This document shows, in pieces, positions 17,801-24,928 of a DNA stretch of 64,000 nucleotides; the first letter of the stretch is position 1; every line of letters begins with the position of its first letter. Below the pieces are notes generated by a model. The model was not told the origin of the DNA. It did not search any database and saw nothing but the letters and a program-made list of their open reading frames with translations. Source of the DNA: Aquimonas sp964586455 (GTDB lineage Bacteria > Pseudomonadota > Gammaproteobacteria > Xanthomonadales > Xanthomonadaceae); the NCBI GenBank assembly GCA_964586455.1, contig CAZPHV010000024.1:8354-72353 (forward strand), read 5' to 3'. The translations under genes were made by a program, and so were the position numbers.

Positions 17801-18001
17801 GGTCAGACTGCTGGGCGAGACGCCGTAGTGGGACTCCCAGCGCGTGCCGGGGTTGTTGTCGATGGCATTGGCCGCCGGCTGCAGGTTGGTGCTGCCGCTG
17901 GCCGAGGCCGGCGTGATCTTGACCATCTGCGCATGCGCACCAGCGCTGAACAGCACGGCCAGCAGGCCGAGGGCGCGGAGGCCCGAGCGAAGCATTCGCA
18001 T
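14840..18001 (-). CDS. Discoidin-CBM6-di-heme oxidoreductase (DUF1111/peroxidase-like) fusion
   Basis: A 1053-residue exported protein: signal peptide 1-24 (ends AGAHA); F5/8-type discoidin (CBM32-like) domain about 25-155; a beta-sandwich domain about 156-243; a serine linker of about 30; CBM6 about 276-402 (AESYTSMAGV, GWIDTGDW, NFNWFRIS); a second serine linker; then a large c-type cytochrome domain of the 'di-haem oxidoreductase, putative peroxidase' family with heme motifs CTACH at 697-701 and CAGCH at 921-925 and a calcium-loop-like DSNGDG between. SD AAAGGAA precedes the ATG at 18001. The CBM modules would tether a redox enzyme to beta-glucan. Residues from about 5 to 402 are nearly identical to the GH16 protein (duplicated DNA). 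Peroxide consumption or lignin/polysaccharide oxidation are both possible roles. Confidence 0.85.
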   Translation of the reverse strand: MRMLRSGLRALGLLAVLFSAGAHAQMVKITPASASGSTNLQPAANAIDNNPGTRWESHYGVSPSSLTLDLGRQHSLSQIVIDWEAANASHYTVLGSNDNSIWTQMAARTGGAFGTRRDTLALSGNYRYVRINAIQRSSGNSWGYSIWEVGVYGAQPANASGCNLGCVSALNASTLRATVSQGSVVDIHYRINNGPQQNHRMAQSGSAWTFDIGGLSSTTPVSISYTIINSSGAGQTTPWQTYTLGSLSGSSSSSSSSSSSSSSSSSSSSSSSSSAAAFSLFREAESYTSMAGVGVQASSDTGGGQNVGWIDTGDWMAYAGITIPTAGRYRVEYRVASPSGGRLSLDLNAGSVALGQVAIPATGDWQNWTTVSHTVDLNAGTFSLGVYAVQGGWNFNWFRISRVSASSSSSSSSSSSSNPSLGNIVPLYNASTVLEPAVRVQQGNRLITRIADRARDRHAKENQFQAYDHYPSFYWEHRTAGIEIIEEQFADNTASIRMNVRTQWRLNDTEAENRWFYRGIGTVAEFCDNGTMVVVDTFNYYKQRTFNCRTGQPIRRGDKLEFEISQFLDPSVPRGRAPYYGTTYLYIVGEGIVPWDIQPGTFSTPMFGGGTKDSVKIPEKAWLGGETTLPYMHSGEPDNHFLQMATNLSYQNGQPFVLGRRVHHTSFVSGAHDEHAENGVFPELAGRAGPRYVNDRCTACHVRNGRAAPEAIGQALDKWVFKVGDSLGNPHPNLGRVLQPRTTGGVSSEGQVSIASWTEANGLRSPNYQFSNGVPARFSGRIAPQLVGMGLLEAVAESTILAMEDPNDSNGDGISGRANRIPDPVTGQTRLGRFGWKAGTTSVRHQVASALNSDMGVMTSVLPNPDCGSAQTGCGASGSELADVHLDNLVKYIALLGVRPQRDINNPAVQRGEASFGSIGCAGCHRPTLQTSEHHPLAELRNQTIHPYTDLLLHDMGPGLADSLGEGLASGAEWRTAPLWGLGLSACVTGGTTTAPQGSQACTPVHSYLHDGRARTIEEAILWHGGEAEASKNAYRALSASQRQDVLRFLESL
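16796..17990. repeat. Copy A of a 1.2-kb duplicated block
   Basis: This block, covering signal peptide, discoidin domain, linker and CBM6, matches 20833-22027 at a constant offset of 4037 bp with no indels. I count seven substitutions, all between 16808 and 16952; about 1.04 kb from 16953 to 17990 reads identical, including the serine-coding repeat. Orientation is direct. Confidence 0.9.
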
Positions 18002-18128
18002 CGTGTGTTTCCTTTGGGGTGGGCCGTCGGCTCGGACGCTACCTGGGGAGGATCAGAAGAACTTCAGCCTGGAACTCGTCAGACGTCGTGAGCCCGGCGC
18101 AGATGCGAACACACTCGCGCTGAAGCAA

Positions 18129-18155
18129 GCGCTCGCACATTTGAATTGCGAGCGC
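18129..18155 (-). terminator. Hairpin after the GH5 gene
   Basis: gcgctcgca / tgcgagcgc form a perfect 9-bp stem with a 9-nt loop, 42 bp past the GH5 stop codon on the minus strand and upstream of the di-heme oxidoreductase gene. No U-tract follows, so it may be an attenuator or RNA-processing hairpin. Confidence 0.45.
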
Positions 18156-18196
18156 ACCATCCATGGCGCGCAAGAAGCTCCAATGAATCAGAGCTT

Positions 18197-19993
18197 CTAA
18201 TGAAGACGAGAAACCCGGAACCAGTTGATGTTCCAACCACCGGATACCGCAGCCAGGCCGAAGCGATGCGGACCCGCAGCCAGATACACGTGATGTCTGA
18301 CGGTCACCCACTGCTGCCAGCCGCCGGTGGTCGGAAAACTGATGCTGCCGTACACGACAGCACCACCGGCCTCCTCAAGACGAAGGCTGCCGCCTGCGCT
18401 AGCACTGGCCACGCGGTAGCTGATCTCGTACATACCGCTCGACGGAATGCTTACCGGACTGTTGACGAAGGACAGCCAATCGCCCGGGTCGATCCAGCCA
18501 ACGCTGCGACCGCCGCCAACATCGGTGGTCGGCTCAGTCTGGATTCCGGACATATAGCTGTAGTTTTCGGCACGCAGGGTAACGATCTCGGTTGGGATCG
18601 GCCCAGGCGCGATTTTGTCTATGCGCAGCCAGTTGAGATTCCAACCGCCGCTGACTGCAACCACTGCGATCTCCTGCTCCCCTGCCGGCAGTTCGACTTC
18701 GTGAGCGGCGTCAGTCCATCGCTGCCACCCGCCCGTCGCAGGCACAGCGAGGCTCCCGTACACGCGCGAACCGCCGGCCTGCTCAAGTCGAAGCCGACCG
18801 GCGCCCGACGGTGCCGCAATGCGGTAGGCCACCCTGTAGCGACCGGCCGCAGGCACTGAGATTCGATAGGTGATCCAGTCGCCAGCATCGATCCAGCCCA
18901 GATTCTGGCCGCCACCTGCATCCGTGGTCGGCTCGGCAACCACTCCCCGCATGGCGCAATAGGCCTCTGCCTGGATGAGCGCCGGCACGACCGTGACCGC
19001 GCATGGGCCGCCCGGCGGGTTGCCTGTAAGCGACGGCCAGCCTCTGACGATCTCGCGGACCAGATTTCCGGACGCCGTGTAGTCGCCAGACGCCCAACCG
19101 CCCTGGGGATTCGCCCCCAGCCGCAGCGCGGAAGCGCCCTCATTCTTGTCGTTGAGCGCCCAGTTCGCGTGGCTGATCTTGTTGTCTCTCAAGAAATTCA
19201 TCCACGCCTGGGTCTCCTGCGCGTTGACGCCGCCGTCGCCGTTGGCGTTGACAGTGCCCCACTCGGTGACGAAAAGCGGAATGCCGCGGTCCAGGGCGTA
19301 TTGCGCCTTGTTTCGAAGTTCCTGCTTGTGGGTACCTGCGTAGAAGTGAAGCACGTAGGCGATGTTGCGGTAGCCGGTGATCGGGTCGTTGGCTGCAGCA
19401 TCCACGTCCTGCGACCACCGCGGCGTGCCGACGACAATCAGATTGTCGGGGTCAATCGCGCGAATCGCGGCGATCACGGTCTGCGCGTAGGGCTTGATGG
19501 TCTGGCTCCACGAAACGCCCAAGGGCTCGTTGTAGATTTCGTAGATGACGTTGTTGTGCTGCCCGTAGTCGCGGGCCATCTGCTGAAAGAACTGGACCGC
19601 GGCCTGCGTATGCCGTTCGGCATGGTGGCTGTGCCAATCGATGATGACGTACATGTCATTGGCGATGGCCGCTTCCACCACAGTCCTGACCTTGGCCAGG
19701 TTGGCTGCAGGCTGCTCGATATAGCCGCCCGGATCTTCGACACCCATGGCTGCGCGGATGAGCTTCGCGTTCCAGTCGGACTTCGCCGCCGCCACGGCGC
19801 CGCGGGTGTAGAACTTTTCGCCGCCCCAGCCGCTGTTACTCCAGAACAGACTTGGGCCGGCGACGCTTCCAGGCTGCCCCCCAAACAGCACCTGATTGCC
19901 CTGGGTGCTGATCGGAGGCACCTGGGCATACGCCCACTGCGTCGACAGCAGTGCCAAGACCACCAACATCATGAGCCGCAACGATCTACACAT
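18197..19993 (-). CDS. GH5 endoglucanase with two CBM6 domains
   Basis: A 598-residue secreted enzyme: signal peptide 1-24 (ends WAYAQ); GH5 catalytic domain about 25-325 with acid/base E156 in YEIYNEPLG and nucleophile E244 in FVTEWGT, plus the conserved H-rich strand IIDWHSHHAE; then two CBM6 domains (about 345-465 and 475-598) each with the GWID.GDW and NWxR signatures. The NEP and TEWG contexts are those of GH5 cellulases. It should cut internal beta-1,4-glucan bonds and, through CBM6, bind beta-glucan or xylan chains. The ATG at 19993 is chosen because it begins the signal peptide; its ribosome-binding site (GGGAA) is modest, and the longer frame uses a TTG inside the GH16 gene. It lies 89 bp after GH16 on the same strand. 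Confidence 0.92.
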   Translation of the reverse strand: MCRSLRLMMLVVLALLSTQWAYAQVPPISTQGNQVLFGGQPGSVAGPSLFWSNSGWGGEKFYTRGAVAAAKSDWNAKLIRAAMGVEDPGGYIEQPAANLAKVRTVVEAAIANDMYVIIDWHSHHAERHTQAAVQFFQQMARDYGQHNNVIYEIYNEPLGVSWSQTIKPYAQTVIAAIRAIDPDNLIVVGTPRWSQDVDAAANDPITGYRNIAYVLHFYAGTHKQELRNKAQYALDRGIPLFVTEWGTVNANGDGGVNAQETQAWMNFLRDNKISHANWALNDKNEGASALRLGANPQGGWASGDYTASGNLVREIVRGWPSLTGNPPGGPCAVTVVPALIQAEAYCAMRGVVAEPTTDAGGGQNLGWIDAGDWITYRISVPAAGRYRVAYRIAAPSGAGRLRLEQAGGSRVYGSLAVPATGGWQRWTDAAHEVELPAGEQEIAVVAVSGGWNLNWLRIDKIAPGPIPTEIVTLRAENYSYMSGIQTEPTTDVGGGRSVGWIDPGDWLSFVNSPVSIPSSGMYEISYRVASASAGGSLRLEEAGGAVVYGSISFPTTGGWQQWVTVRHHVYLAAGPHRFGLAAVSGGWNINWFRVSRLH

Positions 19994-20082
19994 GTTTAGT
20001 TCCCAGTGGTTCTTGGAGATGCGCGCTTCATCGAATCGGCCATCCCTTTCCGACGAAGCAGACTGATCTGCCGGATCGACAG

Positions 20083-22158
20083 CTAGCGGTACACGCGGAT
20101 GTAGTCCACCTGCATGCGCTGAGGGAAGTTGCCTGCGTCGGGGCTGCCGGGCCAAGAGCCGCCGACGGCGACGTTCAACAGCAGGAAGAAGGGTTGATCG
20201 AACACCCAGGCGCCCCGCGTCTGAACCTGCGCACGCGTTACGCTATAGAACTGGTTTCCGTCGACGAACCAGCGGATGCCGTTCGCATCCCACTCCACCG
20301 CGTAGACGCGGTAGCGATTGCTGACAAGCTCCCCAACGTTATGGGTGCCAATGAAGGGCGTATTGCCCGAGTAGCCAGGGCCGTGGATCGCGCCGTGGGT
20401 CAGGGTGGGCTCAAAGCCGACATGCTCCATGATGTCGATCTCGCCGCTTTGCGGCCAACCCACCTGGCCCAGGTTGTTGCCCAGCATCCAGAACGCGGGC
20501 CAGATGCCCTGCGTGTGAGGCAGCTTGATTCGAGCTTCGATGCGGCCGTACTGGAAGGAGCGCTTTCCGCGGGTGACCATGCGGGCCGAGGTGTAGGAGC
20601 AGCGGCCGTACCAGCATCCGTAGTTGCTGGGGTTCTCTCGGCGGGCTTCGATCACCAGCACATTGCTGCCGACCGCCGGGTCGAACTGGATGGAGGCATT
20701 CTGGCCATTGGTGTAGTACTGCAGTTCGTTGTTGCCGCCGCCGTCGCCGTTGACCTCGAAGCTCCAGCTGTTGCCATCAATCCTGTCGAACTCGTCCGCC
20801 CATACCAGCTCGCGTGCCGGCGGTGCAGCAGCGCGGCTGATGCGGAACCAGTTGAAGTTCCAACCGCCCTGCACTGCATACACGCCCAAGCTGAAGGTTC
20901 CGGCGTTCAAATCGACCGTGTGCGAGACCGTGGTCCAGTTCTGCCAGTTGCCTGTGGCCGGAATCGCGACCTGCCCCAGAGCGACGCTACCGGCATTGAG
21001 ATCCAGCGACAGCCGCCCACCGCTGGGGCTGGCCACGCGGTACTCCACCCGATAGCGCCCAGCCGTCGGGATCGTGATGCCGGCGTAGGCCATCCAGTCG
21101 CCTGTATCGATCCATCCGACGTTTTGCCCGCCGCCGGTGTCGCTGGAAGCCTGCACGCCCACACCGGCCATGCTGGTGTAGGACTCGGCCTCACGGAACA
21201 GACTGAAGGCCGCGGCCGAGCTGCTGCTGGAAGAACTGCTGCTGGACGAGCTGCTTGAAGAACTGCTGGAACTGCTGGAACTGCTGGAACTGCCCGAAAG
21301 GCTACCGAGAGTGTAGGTCTGCCAGGGCGTGGTCTGGCCCGCACCGCTGCTGTTGATGATCGTGTAACTGATGCTGACCGGGGTGGTCGAACTCAGACCT
21401 CCGATGTCGAAGGTCCACGCACTACCGCTCTGCGCCATCCGATGGTTCTGCTGAGGACCATTGTTGATGCGGTAGTGGATGTCGACCACGCTGCCCTGCG
21501 ACACCGTCGCACGCAGCGTGCTCGCATTCAGCGCCGACACGCAGCCCAGGTTGCAGCCGCTCGCATTCGCCGGCTGTGCCCCGTACACACCCACTTCCCA
21601 GATCGAATAGCCCCAGCTGTTGCCGCTGCTGCGCTGGATGGCGTTGATCCGGACATAGCGGTAGTTTCCGCTCAGCGCCAGCGTGTCCCTGCGCGTGCCG
21701 AACGCGCCGCCGGTGCGCGCGGCCATCTGCGTCCAGATGCTGTTGTCGTTCGAGCCCAGCACTGTGTAGTGGGACGCGTTCGCCGCTTCCCAATCGATCA
21801 CGATCTGCGACAGCGAATGCTGCCGGCCCAGATCCAAGGTCAGACTGCTGGGCGAGACGCCGTAGTGGGACTCCCAGCGCGTGCCGGGGTTGTTGTCGAT
21901 GGCATTGGCCGCCGGCTGCAGGTTGGTGCTGCCGCTGGCCGAGGCCGGCGTGATCTTGACCATCTGCGCATGCGCACCAGCGCTGAACAGCACGGCCAGC
22001 AGGCCGAGGGCGCGGAGGCCCGAGCGAGTGGCCAGCTTCGCGCAAACTGCGGCCGCAGCTGCCTCACCCCCTTGGCGAACCAGAGATGGCAGAAGTTTGT
22101 TTGACAGCGATGTCAATATTGAGCCAAGGGAAAGGGAAGCTGGGCTAGCGCTCGACAT
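20083..22158 (-). CDS. GH16 beta-glucanase with discoidin and CBM6 domains
   Basis: Secreted protein of about 691 residues: hydrophobic export segment (ALGLLAVLFSAGAHA), discoidin-like domain, beta-sandwich, serine linker, CBM6, then a GH16 domain of about 240 residues beginning LVWADEFDRIDG and holding the catalytic GEIDIMEHVG motif (E-x-D-x-x-E). GH16 enzymes of this type hydrolyse beta-1,3- or mixed-linkage beta-1,3-1,4-glucans (laminarin, lichenan). Everything upstream of the GH16 domain duplicates the di-heme oxidoreductase gene, but the first codons differ: the copy lacks that gene's ATG and is joined in frame to other sequence. The only ATG is at 22158, giving an unusually long n-region of about 48 residues; a TTG at 22224 is an alternative. 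An operator (22102-22115) would lie inside the coding region. Confidence 0.88.
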   Translation of the reverse strand: MSSASPASLSLGSILTSLSNKLLPSLVRQGGEAAAAAVCAKLATRSGLRALGLLAVLFSAGAHAQMVKITPASASGSTNLQPAANAIDNNPGTRWESHYGVSPSSLTLDLGRQHSLSQIVIDWEAANASHYTVLGSNDNSIWTQMAARTGGAFGTRRDTLALSGNYRYVRINAIQRSSGNSWGYSIWEVGVYGAQPANASGCNLGCVSALNASTLRATVSQGSVVDIHYRINNGPQQNHRMAQSGSAWTFDIGGLSSTTPVSISYTIINSSGAGQTTPWQTYTLGSLSGSSSSSSSSSSSSSSSSSSSSSSSSSAAAFSLFREAESYTSMAGVGVQASSDTGGGQNVGWIDTGDWMAYAGITIPTAGRYRVEYRVASPSGGRLSLDLNAGSVALGQVAIPATGNWQNWTTVSHTVDLNAGTFSLGVYAVQGGWNFNWFRISRAAAPPARELVWADEFDRIDGNSWSFEVNGDGGGNNELQYYTNGQNASIQFDPAVGSNVLVIEARRENPSNYGCWYGRCSYTSARMVTRGKRSFQYGRIEARIKLPHTQGIWPAFWMLGNNLGQVGWPQSGEIDIMEHVGFEPTLTHGAIHGPGYSGNTPFIGTHNVGELVSNRYRVYAVEWDANGIRWFVDGNQFYSVTRAQVQTRGAWVFDQPFFLLLNVAVGGSWPGSPDAGNFPQRMQVDYIRVYR
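20833..22027. repeat. Copy B of the 1.2-kb duplicated block
   Basis: Direct repeat of 16796-17990 (offset 4037 bp). The match ends abruptly at both sides: at 22027 the sequence changes from the original signal-peptide start to unrelated sequence, and near 20833 it changes from CBM6 into the GH16 domain. This shows modular shuffling or gene conversion. Confidence 0.9.
22102..22115. promoter_or_regulatory. LacI-type operator 2 (inside GH16 5' region)
   Basis: tgacagcgatgtca is a near-perfect palindrome with central CG (minus strand TGACATCGCTGTCA), extended by TT/AA to 16 bp. It matches the operator at 22306-22319 at 13 of 14 positions, 204 bp away centre to centre, an arrangement that permits DNA looping. 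Confidence 0.65.
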
Positions 22159-22224
22159 GGACTGGTATCCAGGTATGGGTGGGGATGCCCCGACAGCGGG
22201 AGCGAGAGGACGTGAAAGGATCAA

Positions 22225-22988
22225 CCCGGCTCAGCGGCTTTGCCGAGGCGAGTACTGTTGCCCGGCGTGACGGTCATTTCACATCACCTACAATTTCGGC
22301 CGCTGTGACAGCGATATCAGAATATCAATGTGACTTTTTGTGTCAAGGGGTTCGACCCACAGCCGAACCGCATCGAGCCCGACGTGTCCCGAAACCTGCC
22401 CGGAGGTTTGCTGCCAAAGGGATGTTCCGGGCCAGCCTTGGTTCGCCTCAAACCGACCTCGCGCCCAACTTGTACAGAACCCGCTTGACTCAGCGCGGCA
22501 AGCAACCCGAGCACGTGGTGCAGGCTCGGGCAGCGAACGAACTGCCGCGATGCACCCTCGCACCTCCGGTTCGAAGGCATGAATGCGCAAGGGACACTCA
22601 TGGGCTCGACTGGGCTGCCGACCTCGATCCGTTTCGGTGCTCGCAGCGCGGACTCGCGAGAGTGCACAGCTCTCGCTTCGGAACTGCAAACCAAGCGCTG
22701 GCCCCGGATCCGCAATGACAGCCAGTACGGGCCTCCCAGCCACGCACTTGCCCGGGAACGGGAAAGGCCCGAGAGAAACCCCTTGCCGCGATTCGCAACC
22801 AGGGCTTGCATTGGTGAGACATCTGAGGAGAGACGCACGCCACTTCCCACACCACGGGTGCGACACGAGTTGGGGCGATAGCCGGCAGGTCCTCCCCACC
22901 TGGTGAAGCCATCAGGGACTCTGAATGGGGGAGTCCTCGGGTCGGCCACGACAGACCAAAACGGGCCTCGTGGACCTGAGCCGGTGCT
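22225..22988. other. Intergenic region between GH16 and the MCE operon
   Basis: 764 bp separating divergent units. The GH16 promoter and main operator lie at 22306-22346. From 22350 to 22988 there are only short overlapping frames on both strands; I found no supportable gene, RNA or repeat. The promoter of the MCE operon must lie near the right end. Confidence 0.55.
22306..22346 (-). promoter_or_regulatory. GH16 promoter with LacI-type operator 1
   Basis: On the minus strand a consensus TTGACA (-35, 22341-22346) is followed after 16 bp by TATTCT (-10, 22319-22324). Directly at the expected transcription start lies TGATATCGCTGTCA (22306-22319), a 14-bp palindromic LacI-family-like site. A repressor here would block initiation. 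The likely unit is GH16, GH5 and perhaps the di-heme oxidoreductase gene. Confidence 0.65.
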
Positions 22989-24128
22989 ATGTTGCTGCAC
23001 ATGCCAGAAGCATCCAGCCTGCCCCCCCGTATCGAGCGCAACGCGCATGGCCTCGCCCTGCGCGGCGACTGGACACTCGCGAATGCGCGACCACTGGCGG
23101 CGGCCGAAGCTGCGCTCGGGCGAATAGAGGGCGAGGTCGAGTTCGACTGCACCGATCTGGCTCGGCTCGATACCTGCGGGGCGCTGATCGTGCTGCGGCT
23201 GCTGAAGCGGGCCGGCCAGGACAGTGCGACCGACCGACTGAAGGGCATCCGCGCCGCCGATGCCGATCTACTGCGTCTACTGATTGAGCGTCGCAGCGCG
23301 GCATCCGTGCCCACGCCAAAAGCGCAGGGCTTCATCGCCTTGATGGCGCGCATGGGCGCTGCGCTTGAATCCTTCTGGACAGACTCCCGTCAGCTTCTGG
23401 GCTTCGTCGGGCTGACGCTGGCTACGCTTGCCAAGGTTCTGACGGGGCGCCGTCGCCTGCGCATGACCTCAACAGTCTTCCATATGGAGCAGACCGGCCT
23501 GGATGCCGTACCGATCGTTGCGCTGCTGACCTTTCTGGTTGGTTCGGTGGTGGCCTTCCTTGGCGCCACCGTGCTGCGTGACTTTGGCGCTTCGATCTTC
23601 ACCGTCGAACTGGTGGCCTATTCCTTCCTGCGCGAGTTCGGCGTGCTGCTCACCGCGATCCTGCTGGCCGGACGCTCCGGCAGCGCGTTCACCGCACAGA
23701 TCGGCTCGATGAAAAGCCGCGAGGAACTCGACGCGATCCGCGCGCTTGGCCTGGATGCGATCGAATTGCTGGTGCTGCCGCGCCTTCTGGCCCTGATGGT
23801 GATGCTGCCGCTACTGACCTTCATCGGCATGATCAGCGGCCTACTGGGCGGCGCACTGGTCGGTTCGGCCGCGCTCGACATCAGCCCGGGCATGTTCGTC
23901 AGCCGCCTCTACGAGATGACCGAGATCCGGCACTTCTGGGTCGGCATGGTCAAGGCGCCGATCTTCGCCTTCCTCATCGCCGTGGTCGGCTGCCTGGAGG
24001 GCATGAAGGTCGCTGGCAGCGCGGAGTCTGTCGGCCGCCACACCACCTCGGCCGTGGTGCAGTCGATCTTCCTGGTGATCGTGTTCGACGCGCTGTTCGC
24101 CCTGTTCTTCATGGAGCTGGGCGTATGA
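22989..24128 (+). CDS. MlaE-family lipid ABC transporter permease with N-terminal STAS domain
   Basis: A 379-residue inner-membrane permease. Residues 1-105 form a STAS/MlaB-like domain (LARLDTCGALIVLRLL); the rest is a MlaE-type permease with about six membrane segments and conserved stretches VGSVVAFLGATVLRDFGA, SGSAFTAQIGSM and GMFVSRLYEMTEIRHFWVGMVKAP. The fused STAS domain replaces a separate MlaB, as in many Gram-negative MCE systems. Its stop overlaps the ATPase start by ATGA. Both the ATG at 22989 and that at 23001 are possible; neither has a clear ribosome-binding site. Such systems move phospholipids between the inner and outer membrane. Confidence 0.9.
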   Translation: MLLHMPEASSLPPRIERNAHGLALRGDWTLANARPLAAAEAALGRIEGEVEFDCTDLARLDTCGALIVLRLLKRAGQDSATDRLKGIRAADADLLRLLIERRSAASVPTPKAQGFIALMARMGAALESFWTDSRQLLGFVGLTLATLAKVLTGRRRLRMTSTVFHMEQTGLDAVPIVALLTFLVGSVVAFLGATVLRDFGASIFTVELVAYSFLREFGVLLTAILLAGRSGSAFTAQIGSMKSREELDAIRALGLDAIELLVLPRLLALMVMLPLLTFIGMISGLLGGALVGSAALDISPGMFVSRLYEMTEIRHFWVGMVKAPIFAFLIAVVGCLEGMKVAGSAESVGRHTTSAVVQSIFLVIVFDALFALFFMELGV

Positions 24129-24925
24129 GCTCGGATACCAGCGGCCAGCGTGAGGCCGTGATCCAGGTGCGCGGCCTGGTTTCGACGTTCGGCACACAGC
24201 GCGTGCACGATGGTGTCGATCTCGATCTGTTCCGCGGTGAGGTCCTGGGCGTGATCGGCGGTTCGGGCGCCGGCAAGTCGGTCCTGCTGCGTTCGATCGT
24301 CGGTCTCAAGCGTCCCGACGGCGGCAGCGTTCGACTGTTCGGCGACGATACGACGCATCTTGATGAAGAGGCCCGACGCCCCTACGAGCGGCGCTTCGGG
24401 CTGCTGTTCCAGGACGGTGCCCTGTTCTCATCGCTGACCGTGATCGAGAACGTCAAGGTGCCGCTGCTCGAGTACTACGACCTGCCTGCCGACCTGCTCG
24501 AAGAGCTGGCCCTGCTCAAGATTCGCCTGGCCGGCCTGCCGGCCGATGCCGCGCACAAATATCCAAGCCAGCTTTCAGGCGGAATGCGCAAGCGCGCCGG
24601 ATTGGCGCGCGCGCTGGCGCTGGATCCCGAGATCCTTTTCCTGGATGAACCCACCTCCGGCCTGGATCCGATTGGCGCCGCCGATTTCGACGCGCTGATC
24701 CGCACCTTGAGTGCAGCGTTGGGCTTCAGCGTGTTCCTGGTCACCCACGACCTCGACAGCCTGTATGCGATCTGCGACCGCGTGGCCGTGCTCGCCGATG
24801 CCCGCGTGCAGATTGTGGACACGGTCGAAGTCGTCGAAGCGCATCCGCACCCGTGGATTCGCGAATGCTTCACTGGGCCGCGCGGACGCAATGCGCGCGC
24901 ACAGACATTGGCCACAAGGAGCTGA
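24125..24925 (+). CDS. MlaF-type ABC transporter ATP-binding protein
   Basis: A 266-residue ATPase with Walker A GGSGAGKS, Q-loop FQDGALFSS, signature LSGGMRKRAGLARAL, Walker B ILFLDEPTSGLDP and the H-loop in VTHDL. The LSGGM..R variant and the DGALFSSL sequence are typical of MlaF-like ATPases. It starts inside the permease stop codon and ends 3 bp before the MCE gene, so the three are one operon. It powers lipid transport by the complex. Confidence 0.93.
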   Translation: MSSDTSGQREAVIQVRGLVSTFGTQRVHDGVDLDLFRGEVLGVIGGSGAGKSVLLRSIVGLKRPDGGSVRLFGDDTTHLDEEARRPYERRFGLLFQDGALFSSLTVIENVKVPLLEYYDLPADLLEELALLKIRLAGLPADAAHKYPSQLSGGMRKRAGLARALALDPEILFLDEPTSGLDPIGAADFDALIRTLSAALGFSVFLVTHDLDSLYAICDRVAVLADARVQIVDTVEVVEAHPHPWIRECFTGPRGRNARAQTLATRS

Positions 24926-24928
24926 GCC

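Noticed and set aside
22340..22372. ggggttcgaccc, resembling a tRNA T-loop
   Set aside because: No acceptor, D- or anticodon stem can be formed around it.
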